DNA from: Tanypteryx hageni
Lineage: Eukaryota > Arthropoda > Insecta > Odonata > Petaluridae
Direction of reading: 5' to 3'
NCBI GenBank assembly: GCA_028673005.1
Contig: CM054118.1
Span: forward strand, 9,323,082-9,387,081
Length of the DNA stretch: 64,000 nucleotides
Positions 44,966 through 56,657 of the stretch are shown here, piece after piece. The stretch's first letter is position 1. Each line of letters opens with the position of its first letter. The notes under the pieces were generated by a model. That model saw only the letters and a list, made by a program, of their open reading frames with translations, was not told where the DNA came from and searched no databases. Both the position numbers and the translations under genes were made by a program.

Positions 44966-45318
44966 TTAAAGATTTAGAAAACAATTTTCTTTTGTATGAT
45001 GTACCATAGCTTCCCTAATTAATAACCAACAATAATCAGCAGGAATATTAGTGTCCCCTTTGCCTTGATATTGTTTTTCCAACGTTGGAATGTCCTGATG
45101 GAATCACTCGCCCTGCTCATTACTCACAGTTTCCAAATTCTCAGGAAAGAAGTCCAGATGGGAGTGAAGGAAACGAATTTTAAGTGACATGTTACTCTCC
45201 ATGTCATGGTTTGCTTCCACCATTTTATTAACCAAGTTTTCATAGTTTGGTGCTTTGTTTTTCCTAAAAAGTTCATGACAACTGCTTTGAAACATGCCCC
45301 TTTTACTTCTAACACTCA
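44966..45318 (-). pseudogene. Pseudogene of a conserved unnamed arthropod family
   Basis: The minus-strand frame reads SSCHELFRKNKAPNYENLVN, MSLKIRFLHSHLDFFPENL and SNEQGE, a TGA where Arg is usual, then FHQDIPTLEKQYQGKGDTN, ADYCWLLIREA and a stop at 44966. The LHSHLDFFPENLG...HGERFHQDI signature belongs to a family I have seen widely in arthropod predictions without an assigned function. It may be domesticated from, or spread by, a mobile element. Only about 117 residues of the C-terminal part remain; the 5' side is cut by a hAT-like end at 45317. Confidence 0.6.
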
Positions 45319-45385
45319 GGGCCGTGCAGTGCCATGGAGCGGTGGAGCGACAGCACCAAGCGCCTTATTTTTGAGGCGCTTTTGA
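45317..45385 (+). mobile_element. hAT-like terminus fragment
   Basis: CAGGGCCGTGCAGTGCC followed by gcaccaagcgcc and ttgaggcgc resembles the termini of ZMYM/KRAB-type hAT elements. No right end is found. The open frame at 45334-45621 probably reads through noncoding element sequence. Confidence 0.35.
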
Positions 45386-47902
45386 GCTCGGAAAAATTTT
45401 ATGCCATCAAGTACTTCGGAACTCTAAACTCTTATTCGGTCGAACAAATAGCTCAAGTGAAAGGCAACACATCCTTCCCATCGACCATTCATTTGTGTAT
45501 TTCCGTGCATCTCTCACAATTGTGTCACGCCCGCAGGTCTCTAGCCTCTGGCCCAAGACAAAAGGCATGCGTCAATGCCTATGCCAATTTTGGAATTTTT
45601 TCCCGTCCAGCCCTCAATTGAAGCCAAATGAATTTTACTTTTTTCGCGACTTAAAATATCCCCATTGATTGTGCCCAGCCGCTATACCCTTTCGTAAAAT
45701 TGTCTTCGGAAGAATGTTTATGAGCAAACGACTTACAGAAGAAACAACATAAATATCCTGATGAAGACGAGCACATAAGCCAATCTCTTCGAACAACTTC
45801 ACCGTCGTGTCTCTTAAATGAAAACAAATCTGTTCCACAATAACGGTAAGAATTTCGATTTTAAATATACCTCTTGGTGGCCGAAAAATCTTGACTGGCA
45901 ATATCCTGGCTTGGAATACATTTCTGAATCCAAAATGTAATCAGTTTATTTGTAACAGTTGGCCATTACGTAGGATCAGACGAAAATATTTCACCATTGA
46001 CTCAATTTTCGCCGACAACATCTTAAGTAGAGACTCTTTGCTGCATACCAGTCCGTTTCCTATCCAGCGCGCGCCGCGCTTTTATATAATAATCAATATC
46101 GTGAAAACTATAGACGTTATTGGCGTGCAACCTCCTTCAAAGGTAAAATTAAACTATTCTGAACATTTCATTTACTGCATGGACCCCTCTAAACCAATTA
46201 GGGAAAAGGTTTCCCGCTGGTGTACTTTTTCCTGTCTCGGCTGAAAATTTTATATAAGTGTTACGATTGTTATTTTTTTAAAGGCAGTTAATAATTTTTA
46301 TTTATTCTTGAGTTACTTTGTCGTTTGTCCGGGGCTTTTTCCGGGATGATTGATTTTTCTAGGGACCACCTCATGGGAGTTTAACGACTGTGAAAGTTTA
46401 GGCCCTTAATTTCACTGTGAAATGTCCAAAAGTACGGTGACGGACGGGCACTTGAGAATTATTATAGAAGGATATTTTCTAGCTCTTATATGATCTTTAA
46501 GGTATCGATTAAAATATTAATTCGGATAGAGGACAACATATACTACAAAAAAGACCGCGAGACCACATTAGATAAAAATTCGAGAAAATCCCAAGCATAA
46601 TATGTATCACATATTTTGTTTACATTGATCGCTACGACAATTCTATCGGCAAACAACAACTGAAAATACATCTTTTGCTCTCTCATCCTCTTATATGATC
46701 TGTGAGGTATAGATTAAAATATAGGATATAGGATAAAATTTATCACAAAAAAATCGCAGGAGAACATAATAATGACGTAGTTTCGGAGACAAAAAAATAA
46801 AGAACCGCCGAATTTTTCCTGCAACTTGGAGAAGCCAAATTTTCAGAGCAGAGCAGTATAAGTATAAGTAAGGCTAAGACTATAGTAAAAAATTTGGGTT
46901 ATCTTGGTTTTTACCTGAGATTAGCTCGAAATTAAGATTTTTCAACCTCGTGGTGTCCCTAGGAAAGTTATAGTGAATGATAACCATAAAGAGTCACCTA
47001 CAAGTTATTATATTAACAGCCAGAAATACAAGCAACAATTATTTGCACCTACATTATGCTCTGTGTGTTAGTACTTCAAATACAGTTCATAAACTGAACT
47101 TTAAGTTTTGGACTTTTTTGGAGCTAATAAGACTAGCAACAACACAACTTCATTGCCCTTAGACAAGTTTAATGTGTAGTTTTTGTTCTATTATTTAACG
47201 CTCTATGGTTAATCTGGCACGATATAAACCGGCAGGCGTAACGTACCGTGATTGCAGTATTATATTAGTTTTATTATGACTACTAGATGAATTAGTCCGT
47301 TTAAAACGGGCTTTGTAATAAAACAGACTGCTGAGATATTGAGCGTCTTATGGGAGATTGAAATCACCCTCTGGAGTCGAACCCGGAACCTTTTTTGAAA
47401 ATTTTGTTATTTATTTTTGTTTAAAACGGTCCAAGTCCGAAGATCGTAGATCAATTATTTCTCATTTTAATTTGCAAAGAGTAAAAGTCGAAAAATCTAT
47501 TCTTACGCGTTATCTTATGGGAAATTGAAATCACCCTCGAGTCAAACCCGGGACCTTTTTTGAAATCTTTTGTCATTCGCTATTGGTATGTGATCATAGC
47601 AATCCTATCAAATTTGGTTGAACTGGATGAAGAAACGGCTGAGATAATGAGCGTTACGGACAGAATGACCAAGTGACTAAGGGAATAAGCGTTTTAAAGT
47701 GAAATGATATGCGTGGAAACAATATTTTGCTGCGGAAGGTATCTATGCCGGATAGAAGCCCGCTGAGACCCTCGCGGAGCCCGGAGGAATCAACATTTTT
47801 TTAAAATTTCTGTACTTGTTTAATTACGCGAATTTTTCTCCCAGTTTCTATAAAGGAGGAGGAATCAGTCCATCCATTGTCGTTTAATCCCTCAAGCTGA
47901 CG
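45386..47902. other. AT-rich DNA with dispersed short repeats
   Basis: The words cttatatgatct and ggtat(c/a)gattaaaatat occur at about 46490-46525 and 46690-46725, and in complement at about 63370-63405. B-box-like motifs in complement (ggagtcgaaccc at 47376, and cgagtcaaaccc at 47537) lie in SINE-like fragments. No gene is recognised. Confidence 0.45.
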
Positions 47903-47932
47903 GGTCCGTACACGTGTACACATGTACGGACC
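47903..47932. repeat. Short perfect palindrome
   Basis: ggtccgtaca (47903-47912) and tgtacggacc (47923-47932) form a perfect 10-bp stem, with cgtgtacaca between. No run of T follows that would suggest a Pol III end. Confidence 0.7.
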
Positions 47933-50900
47933 ATTACTTTTCTTTACTCATCCTGAAATTTTATGGCCATCTACGTACTTTTTCATCGCCAGAAAAATAA
48001 ACATAAATGCCAAGGATGCCGAAATACGTTCAAATGGCCGATTTGAGGGGCGAACGAGGATAAGAAAATTTCTGGCTTGAGGAGTTATGATAAGATTTAA
48101 GGTAGCCGAGGAGGTGAAGGGTGAGGGGGGAATGGAGCTTCTTGTAAAAGGCTCCGAATTCCTTTAGTGCATGGCATTCTATACAGCTTAAACTAATATG
48201 ACAAATTAGAGTGTTCTCCACTTGCGAATTCCGGCATAATATTCCAAACAATTTAAAGTTATAAAGATATTTAACGAATGATAGCAGTGACTCATTTTTC
48301 GTTGAAGTTTCGCCGCGAAAAATTAAAATATTTTATAACGTTCAACATTTACACCTTTTGGTTTAATGGAAAAATATAAAACGTATCTGATAAATCCACA
48401 AATATTCCTAAGATAACTTCTAAGGATATTTCGTGAGTATACGGTAGAAATAAAAAAGAAAACAGTAATCTGATGGGGTGAGATTGACTTATTCTTTGAT
48501 TGACGTCATTTTGAGATATCGATTTGTTTACCGCCAGTGAAGTGCTTTTTTAAACGTAAGCAGACACACAGCTCCAACCGTTTGGTGCTCTAGATTTGAT
48601 TATGATTGCCATTCAGATTCGATTCACTGGCATAATTTTTTACTGATTTCCATTCCTTATATTATCGTTGTTAATGTTTATGCGCTAATTTAAGTTGCCA
48701 TGAGTATAGTACTTATAGTTTTCCATCAACCGTGAATAATCCGTACAAATCTTCAAAGGATAAGGGAACTTTCCGGTTTTCATTGGAATGGTAAAACACC
48801 CAAACTCCGAAAAATCACTTGAAGTCCGTTCAGATGAAGTTACACAGGCGTTATCTAAATGATGCTTGCTCAAAGAACGCGATTTTGGTCAAACTTATCT
48901 CACACTTAAAGTTAGAATCCTAAAACCAAATACCAAATAACCTAATAACAAATCGTCCCATTTAATTCATACTTTACTTTCATATTTGAGAAAAATATTA
49001 TCCTTTAAAAGTTTACTCATCAAATTAACGGCCAACATGATAAGTCTTAAGTTTACAAATATAATGGATGTGTCACACGTTGCGTCAGGCCGGTCACACA
49101 ATTATCTAATCTAACGAATGGATCTTTCGTGCATGACGCATGGCAGACGAAATGAGAATGCGTGTTTTTTAATCTGTTGCGGCCCATCTTCTATCTTTTA
49201 GGCGTTTTATTTCCCGTGAGATCGCCGATGTACACATACTTCAGCGATCTCGGTAGATCATAGCCATGAAAGAAGAAATTGAGTGGGTGGGGGGGGAGGG
49301 GAGGGAGGGAGGGAGGGGTAGCCCGATTCCCCTTTCCATGCAGTGTCTGCCGAGGAAAAGAAGACGAAGACTGCAATGATAAAAACAGATGGCGTGATTG
49401 AAAGGGTTCACATTTCGCGGAAAAGACCGCATACCAAAAACAAAAGCCATTCATGAAGCTTCTTGTCATCTGCATAGTGATAGTACATCTGCGTGTGCAC
49501 CATTGATGGAGAAGGCTATGATTTCATACCATCTGCATTCCGTAATAAACAAGATGATCCAAACGGAACCCATGATGCCTACTTTCCACTTAATTATTTA
49601 TTTAATAATTATATTGGCTTTAATAGCTTTAAAATCACAGCGGGCAAGTTGCTCTTTGTGTTCCCAAAATTAATAATTTAGCTTTTTAAAATATTACAAA
49701 TAAATTCGAACGAAAAACTAAATAGATCACGCGTATTTGTGTGGCAAAAATAACGGGTTCATGTAATAGACTATACCGAATCCGAGTCCAACAATAGTCG
49801 TTGCTATGGCAACACTCTCGTAATGAGTGATAAAAACTGCGAAAATGCCAGTATTTACTCGAAATTCGAAGAAATAGGATCGATGAGCAAAATTCTAAGA
49901 TAAAAATTAGAATCTTTATTTCTTTTCTCAGAGAATAGTACAAATCCCACTCCGATATTAAAATTCTAACATATGATAATGTGCAAGAGAAAATTACCCT
50001 GCACGATGGATTTCAAATTTCTCATGTAAATCAAATTGGAATGATAGTTCCTGGAATCGAACTCGGAACTTTCAATCTTCGCAATAAAAACTGTCCTCGG
50101 GAGCTCGGCCCCAGTAGCAAGAGATTTCCACCAAGTGTCATGAAAATCGGTCTATTGGTTCAAAGATTAATTGGGGGGTGGGGCAGACGGACAGACAGAC
50201 AGACACAACGACGAAACTACAAGCCTATTTCCATTCTGTAAAGTAGGCTAAAAATTCATTAACACAGCATTCCAGTCGCTTCACAGTTAAGCCGCAAAAG
50301 TAATCATTCCACTAAACACACGCAGCTTAAACATATAGTCGAACATTTATAAATCGAACGCCTATAAATCCAATTTCCGATGAGGCGAATAACATGTTTT
50401 CCCGCTCGCATCATACCATAAGTTGAAGTTCCATAATTCAACGTTTAGATGAATCGAACGCTTAATATCTTCCCTCGTGGTTCGAGTAACCGAGGTTGGT
50501 CAATATATAAAACACTGCGTATGTGTCGAAAAACGTCACCAGACAAATTAATGAAAATATATTTATTTATTAGAGACGTTTACGCATTCTAAAAAAATCC
50601 AACCTCTGTTTTAGAGGAGCACATTTGTGAATATAAGTAACATCAATTTCAGCTTCACAAATCGGACTTTTTATTTGCAATCGAAATCCAAGTTGATCAT
50701 CAATGGCGCAGATGAACTCAATTTAACCTCATTCAGGTCACTTCACTGCGTGTTTCCTCGAATCGCATAATTCTTGTCGGGAAATATAAAATGTTTTCCT
50801 CGTATAATTAAACAAATTAAATTAAGGAAAAGAAGGTGACGCAAAACTACCAAAACATTCTTCCTTTTGATTCCCAGATATTTGAAACCGGAAATTTGTG

Positions 50901-51465
50901 ACTGCGACCGGAATCGTCTCAAATCTCATTGCGTGACCGGTTCCTCGTAGAGAGCGGAAGTATTTCTCTTTCCTCTTCTTCGAATTCTATGTTTACACAA
51001 GCGAAGGGTATCCCGAATCAACGCCGAGACGCATGGAAAACAAATGACGAACCGTGCAGCATACATGTGAAAACTATTTTCCGATGGCGGGTGATGAAAC
51101 TTTCTGTCGTCATTCATTCAACACTAGAACATTGTGACAAATAAGAGGAATGAGAAGGGATTAGGGAAATACGCGAAAGCAGCCGCCTTCTCTCCGCCAT
51201 AACGGCTTGATCAGGGACGAGGCCAATAGCTGGCGACCTTATCAAGCTCGGAAGAAGAAAAGCCCTATTACCTTCATATTCCTGTCCATCGCTATATGCT
51301 CACGGTGACAGACAGATCAAGACGTAGGACGATTAGTTTTTCATTCGAATCAATTCATTTCATTAATGCGAGAATGGATCATCGAGTTCACCTTATGGCT
51401 GATAGAAAATTGAAAAAACCGCGTTTCTTCAATAGAAATGAAAGGTTCGGAAAAAACATATTGGA
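47933..51465. other. Mostly unassigned DNA with a G-run tract
   Basis: A G-rich tract at 49284-49318 has at least four runs of three or more G. Positions 49985-50215 end in gacggacagacagacagac, a common 3' phrase of dispersed arthropod repeats, and include cctggaatcgaactcgg, a B-box-like complement. No gene is recognised. Confidence 0.4.
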
Positions 51466-51530
51466 ATTTCAGCTACGAAGCAGCGGCTATCGGCGAATTA
51501 CCGCTGACGAAGGCTGCTTCGTAGACGAAA
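51466..51530. repeat. Foldback repeat
   Basis: ctacgaagcagc and gctgcttcgtag are perfect inverted arms around a short centre, followed by acgaaatgc. It resembles a shorter version of the foldback at 53590-53775. Confidence 0.55.
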
Positions 51531-51917
51531 TGCAAATCTGGTTTTCCCAACTTTCAATCAATTTCGTTGAAAGAATTTTACCGACAGAAGAAAACGTTTC
51601 ACAAATTATGCGAAAGAAACAACGCTCAGAAACAACGCTTCGACATGAAACAAACATCATGTCAAAGTAAGACGAGCTACAAGCATGGGCACCACGTGAT
51701 AATTAACTGTGCATAAAATACTCGGAAATGAAAGTGAATCATACTTTAACGACCTTTGCTCTAATAATCACCCCGTTTGTCGTTAGATAGAGCATTTATT
51801 ATTATCTTCTAAAAGAACATTTCGAGGCGAAAGCACATTTGCTCTACAAATCATCCTAAGAAGCTTCGTTGCTCCACGCGGTGAATGGCGGTATCTCCCT
51901 GATCAATTAAACAAAAC

Positions 51918-52585
51918 GTTTTTACTTTCTCCATGCATAGTATAGGGGAGAGTATTGTTTTCACGAAAAACATCGATTTCGATATTTCAACGGAAATGTG
52001 TTTTGAGGTCTCCTGAACACGTTTTGACCATTTTCTCGACGATGTCTGTGCATGTGATAGAAATATTGTGGGTGCTCTAATTCAAAAACCATTAATCAGA
52101 TCAACGCAAAATTTTACATTTAACATTTTTATGAAAGTCTCAAGAACTGATTAGTTTTTGGTAAAAATCGGTAAATCGAAAGTGGGTGTTTACTATTATT
52201 ACATATCCGTTATTTTTTAATATTTGCTTTAATCTTTGATATATGTAACAATGTACCAGAATAAAGGTTGTATGAAATTTAATTTTCTATAATCTTTGTT
52301 TGAAATATTTCTCCATATAATGCATTGTTTAAGAGATATCTTATGTTATTAGCTGCCACCACCACGCCACCTACCGACTATTGTTAACAATTGATCCTTA
52401 GTTACGTCTTAGTAGCTCTCCTTTTTATTTTCTTAATTGTTGGAGATTTGTGGCTATATACAATATATTTGTAAAGTTTAACATTTTCTCAGTTTCTTAA
52501 AATATTTAATATTATGTAACCTATTTGGAATTTGTAGAAATATTACAAGTATGTAGAAAGTCATGTGGTGACCTTATCAGATTTT
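51918..52585 (-). repeat. M700 MITE-like repeat, complete inverted copy
   Basis: It begins gtttttactttctccatgc and ends 'gtagaaagtcatgtggtgacc', the complement of the order in 6313-6997. Internal words (ctgattagtttttggtaaaa, cgccacctaccgac) match. Confidence 0.65.
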
Positions 52586-52589
52586 TTTT

Positions 52590-52992
52590 CAAATATTTGC
52601 TTTAATACTTGATCAATGTAAAATATTAGCAGAATAAAAGTTGTAGGTAATTTAATTTTCTACAACTTCTGTTCGAAACATTTCCCCATATAATGGATTG
52701 TTTAAGAAATATTTTAAATATTATAGTTTTAGCTACCACCACCACACCACCTGGAGGCGACTTTTGTAAACACTTGACGCTTAGTTACGTCTTAGTAACA
52801 CTTTTTTATGTTTAATTGTTGCAGCTTCGTGGCTATATCCAATATCATAAGACTACGGTTTGAGTTTATTTGTCCTTTCTAAAGTCTTGAAAATTTTCTC
52901 GCAGTTCCTTAAAATATTTATTACCATTTAACCAATTGGAATTTTTAGAAATATTACAGGTATGGAGAAAGTCATGTGGGGGCCCCGTCAGA
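52590..52992 (-). repeat. M700 repeat, partial copy adjacent to the previous one
   Basis: It repeats the second half of 51918-52585 (aaatatttgctttaatact to ggtatggagaaagtcatg) immediately after it, in the same orientation. Confidence 0.65.
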
Positions 52993-53589
52993 CGGTGCCT
53001 ACGACGTAATATCGGTTCCGAGATTTTTGAGTCATTTTGTCTCCAGATAATTACGCATTGTCACGATCCTATTGAGGACTATCAGTAGGAATTCGGCTGA
53101 TAGATTATCAAACTCGACGTTCGAACAATTCTCATGTTGTCGGAAGTCAGGTTCTCCTCCCCCTCTCCGGTTTTTTATCCGGAGCCTCCGGGTTCACGGT
53201 ACAATCTCCGGGATTTGAGTAGCATTTGGTGAAAACATCGCGTTCATAAAAATAAAACAATGCCTGTCGAAAAGGTATGAGCGGAAACTAGCCAATTATT
53301 AATATTTCTACGTACGTTTATTTTATCCCCTATAAATTGAAAATATTCCTTTCCCCGAAACCTGCTGCTTCATGCGGCCGCCTTCTTCATCAAAACGCTT
53401 GTCGGAGACGCGTTCTTGAAAACTGAGAAGCGAAAACTATTTTTCCCATCCGTATAATGATATAACTAAAGGTTTGCGTTTCAGTCGGACTTTTCGTGAC
53501 AAAATTACAGCGTTTTTGCCTCGAGCGTATTCAAGAATGAGTGCTTTAAAAAAAAACGAAAAAATTGAATCAAGACACCTAACTCAGCC
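52993..53589. other. Unassigned DNA
   Basis: Mixed composition, no recognised motif. The 75-codon frame at 53474-53701 overlaps the foldback and is not convincing. Confidence 0.45.
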
Positions 53590-53775
53590 ATCTTCAATAG
53601 CCAAAACAAGGCTACGAAAACCAGATGCACATTTGGGCTACAATGCAGTCATCCTCAGTGGTAATTTGATGAAAGTAATCTTTAGGAACAACTTTCGGTG
53701 AATTACCACTGTAGACGGCTGCATTGTAGCCGAAATGCGCATCTGTTTTTCATAACATTGTTATGGCTATTGGAG
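53590..53775. repeat. Foldback element
   Basis: aatagcca, ccagatgc, gggctacaatgcag and cagtggtaatt recur in complement as aattaccactg, ctgcattgtagcc, gcgcatctg and tggctatt. The arms are about 80 bp with small internal mismatches. Confidence 0.7.
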
Positions 53776-55136
53776 ATACCTGAGATATATATTTTTACCA
53801 TTGAAAAAAATGTTTAAGTGCTTATTATAGAATTTGTATTCAGCCATAGGACGAGATCGATAATTCCATAGTGAATAAAATAAAATACGATAACACGGCA
53901 CAACACATTTTATGTAAAAAACAAAATGCCGTACTTGTCCAAGAACCATCCACCCCCGAATCAGAACCGCACCCGATTTTTTTAGAAGAAAATTTTTAAA
54001 AATCTGTAAATTTTCCTTTTTAATCAGTCCAATTATAAGAGATAATGATATTGCAAGTATTAGGTTGTAACGGGCGAATCCTCCATGGAAGAAATGGAAG
54101 CATTGCTTGCAACAGCCATTGTAGCTCGCTTTCTCCTTTCACAGTATTGCTTCCAAATTAGAATTTATAGTGATAATAACAGTAATAACAATAGAAATCA
54201 CTCGTTCACAAGCGCAATTTTAGACGCGCACCTTCAATAAAACCGTGCGACATTTTAAAAATCCACCTTGGCAGCCTGCGCCACACAATGGCCGAAAATA
54301 ACACTACTAGCATACTAGGAAGCAATAATATTATTGCATACACGTCGATGAGCCATTCGCTGTAGTATACGAGCGGAGACTAGGCGTCTGGTCCAGTTAT
54401 ATTACAGCTTCAATAAGTCGCAATTCTGACGTTTCACGTGAACCTTCCTGCTTATAGAAATGTTTGTGTTGTAGTAGTGCATTAACAGATATTATTTCCA
54501 AGCATTTTGGCTCAGATAGGAGGAATTTCGCGGTTTTTCTCCGCGTAATATAGTACGGAGTGGAAGCAAATTTACAATTAAAGTAAATGCACAAAGTACT
54601 GAAATGTACCAAATGACAGAATACAGGAATAATTTGGAACCTGCTGACAAGCGGGACCTCAACGAGAACGTAATGGTGGATGAAAGTGTTTTACATTACT
54701 ATTTCCTACCTTGGAAATGCATTTTCTTTTAAATGTTTTAGAATCGTTTTCTATTTTAAAATCGTATTAGTCTGTTAAAGTTTCAGAATTACTTTTTATA
54801 TTGTAACTGTATTGGAAATTGTTTTTATATTGTAACTGGAATTGTATTTTGAAATTTTACTTTGAAAATTGTACTTGGATTGTATTGTATTGTAATAAAG
54901 TTTGGATAGTTTTCCGAAAGCTAGACAATACCTGCGACCAGTGCCTCAACTGAACGAAGTTTTTCAGCTCTCAAATCAAGAAAGACTCTAAATTATCTAT
55001 TCTATCAATCGCAAAATCCCTCATGAAAGAACTTTCTCAAAAGCCCGTGTTCTAAGATGACGTCGTTGCAGAATTAACAAATAAGGAAAGAACATATTTC
55101 AAGAATGAGGTCAGGCTCAACCCTGTGGAATTTACT
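53776..55136. other. AT-rich DNA, no gene
   Basis: A palindrome agcaataatattattgc lies near 54321-54337. Multiple 'ttgtaactg(t/g)at' words recur at 54800-54850. Nothing coding is seen. Confidence 0.45.
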
Positions 55137-55290
55137 CATCGAGAAAAAGAAAGAACTTTCTCACTTCCACAAATTTATTTATGGAACGATTTTTTATATT
55201 TATCACCTGATGATGCTGCTACGACCGTAGTGAAACCGGTCGTGCCAAATAAATTTGTGGAAGTGACCAAGTTCTTTCTTTTTCTCGAGG
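55137..55290 (+). ncRNA. Foldback with hammerhead-like core
   Basis: Two perfect outer helices, 55141-55158 with 55269-55286 and 55162-55180 with 55247-55265, enclose a core. CAC (55204-55206) is followed by CTGATGA (55207-55213). A small helix gctac/gtagt (55218-55222 with 55227-55231) leads to GAAA (55232-55235), CCGG, TC and GTG (55242-55244). CAC and GTG would form the first base pairs of helix I; cleavage would be expected after GTC. Four unpaired bases (55214-55217) before helix II are atypical. This is a type I hammerhead arrangement by eye, activity unproven. Confidence 0.55.
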
Positions 55291-55410
55291 AAAGAACAAT
55301 TCCTATGCTTTTCAAATAACAAGGTAAGATCTGATTTTATAATTAATTGCTTCCCTATAAAAAAATCTCAGGATTCGCCACTGGGTTGTAACATAAGTTA
55401 TGTCGCTTTT

Positions 55411-56411
55411 AGTGCTTTTCGTCATTGCTGAAAAGCACTATTATCTTCGTGATGTCCGTACGCATATATCAGGGAAGAATTGGCTCAACTGATTTCAGCC
55501 AAATTTGGTACACACATAAATGAATGACCAAAATGACATATTTGGACCGGATCGACTGAGCAGGGGTGCCACATTTGTAAAGTTTAACTTTTCGGTAATT
55601 ATGGATTTGGAAGGTATTGGCCAAACAGATTTTAACGAAATTTTGTGTTAAGGAGGTGTGCAACATAAAATATCAAAATCAAGATGATTAGTATAGATTT
55701 ACAAATCAGGATTACCACAATACAAGTAATTAAAAATTTTGTTTTTCAAGTATTTGTGTTGAACTGCCCACATCAATTTTAACCAAATTTAATATTTATA
55801 ATTTACACGTATATACAAAACCATAATAGTATATTTGAAAAGGATCATCCAAACAGGGGTGCCACAATTATAAATTAAACTCTTTCAGTAATTAAGGATT
55901 TGTAAGGAATTGGCTGAACGTATTTCAACTAAATTTTATATATAAGATTTGTACAACTTACCATAATGAAATCAATATGTTTAAAGCGGAATTGCAGAGC
56001 AGGGCTAACAAAATAAAAAGTAAAATAATATTTCTTTTACACGTATTTATAGAGAACTGACCTCATGGATTTTAACCAAATATGGTAAATATAATTTTAT
56101 ATAAATAAATAACCAAAATATCATATTTCAACCGGGTCAACTAAACAGGGTTGTGACAATATCAAGGTTAGAATTCAATGTAATAATGAATTAGGAAGAT
56201 ATTGGTTGAATCGATTTCAAAAAGAAATTTCGTTTGTAGGGCGAAACGAAATGAACATATTTAGAACGGATCTAAAAAGCAGGGCTACCACAATATAAGG
56301 AAGAAATAATTTTCTGATTTCAAAGAAAATACATTAATATACGATAATACTACGGCGAATTTGACGAAAAGCACTTCTGTACCAAGGGAAACCCGTGTAC
56401 ATCCCTACTTG
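55411..56411 (-). repeat. P147 repeat, copy 2, inverted
   Basis: In complement it starts caagtagggatgtacacggg and ends with agtgcttttc/gaaaagcact, a perfect 10-bp hairpin (55411-55420 with 55430-55439). The period word in complement ends at 55572, 55717, 55865, 56009, 56157 and 56291 (steps 145, 148, 144, 148, 134). Confidence 0.75.
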
Positions 56412-56657
56412 CTTACATTGTAAACAGTTAAATATAAAAGAAAAATAACGTACCACAATTAGAATGTCCACAGCAATGAAATGAGAGGAAATTATAATCG
56501 AGTAAATTCTGAATTATTTAATTAAGTTCTTTAATTGAATTATTCATTCTAAACCCTCATTCTCAAACAATCAACCATGAGCAGCAATAACCTCCGTATC
56601 CGCCATTGTATGTATGCTCTAGGAGCTTCATCATCATCATCATGAGGTGTTCTGCCT

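Noticed and set aside
45334..45901. Frames at 45334-45621 (+) and 45635-45901 (-) as genes
   Set aside because: The first begins inside a hAT-like terminus and neither shows motifs; they are better explained as element noncoding sequence.
48685..48873. 62-codon minus frame with KFPYPLKICTDYSR as a retroelement piece
   Set aside because: A single weak similarity to integrase or RT-like wording, with no flanking support.
51296..51670. 124-codon frame as a gene
   Set aside because: It crosses a foldback repeat and shows no family motif.
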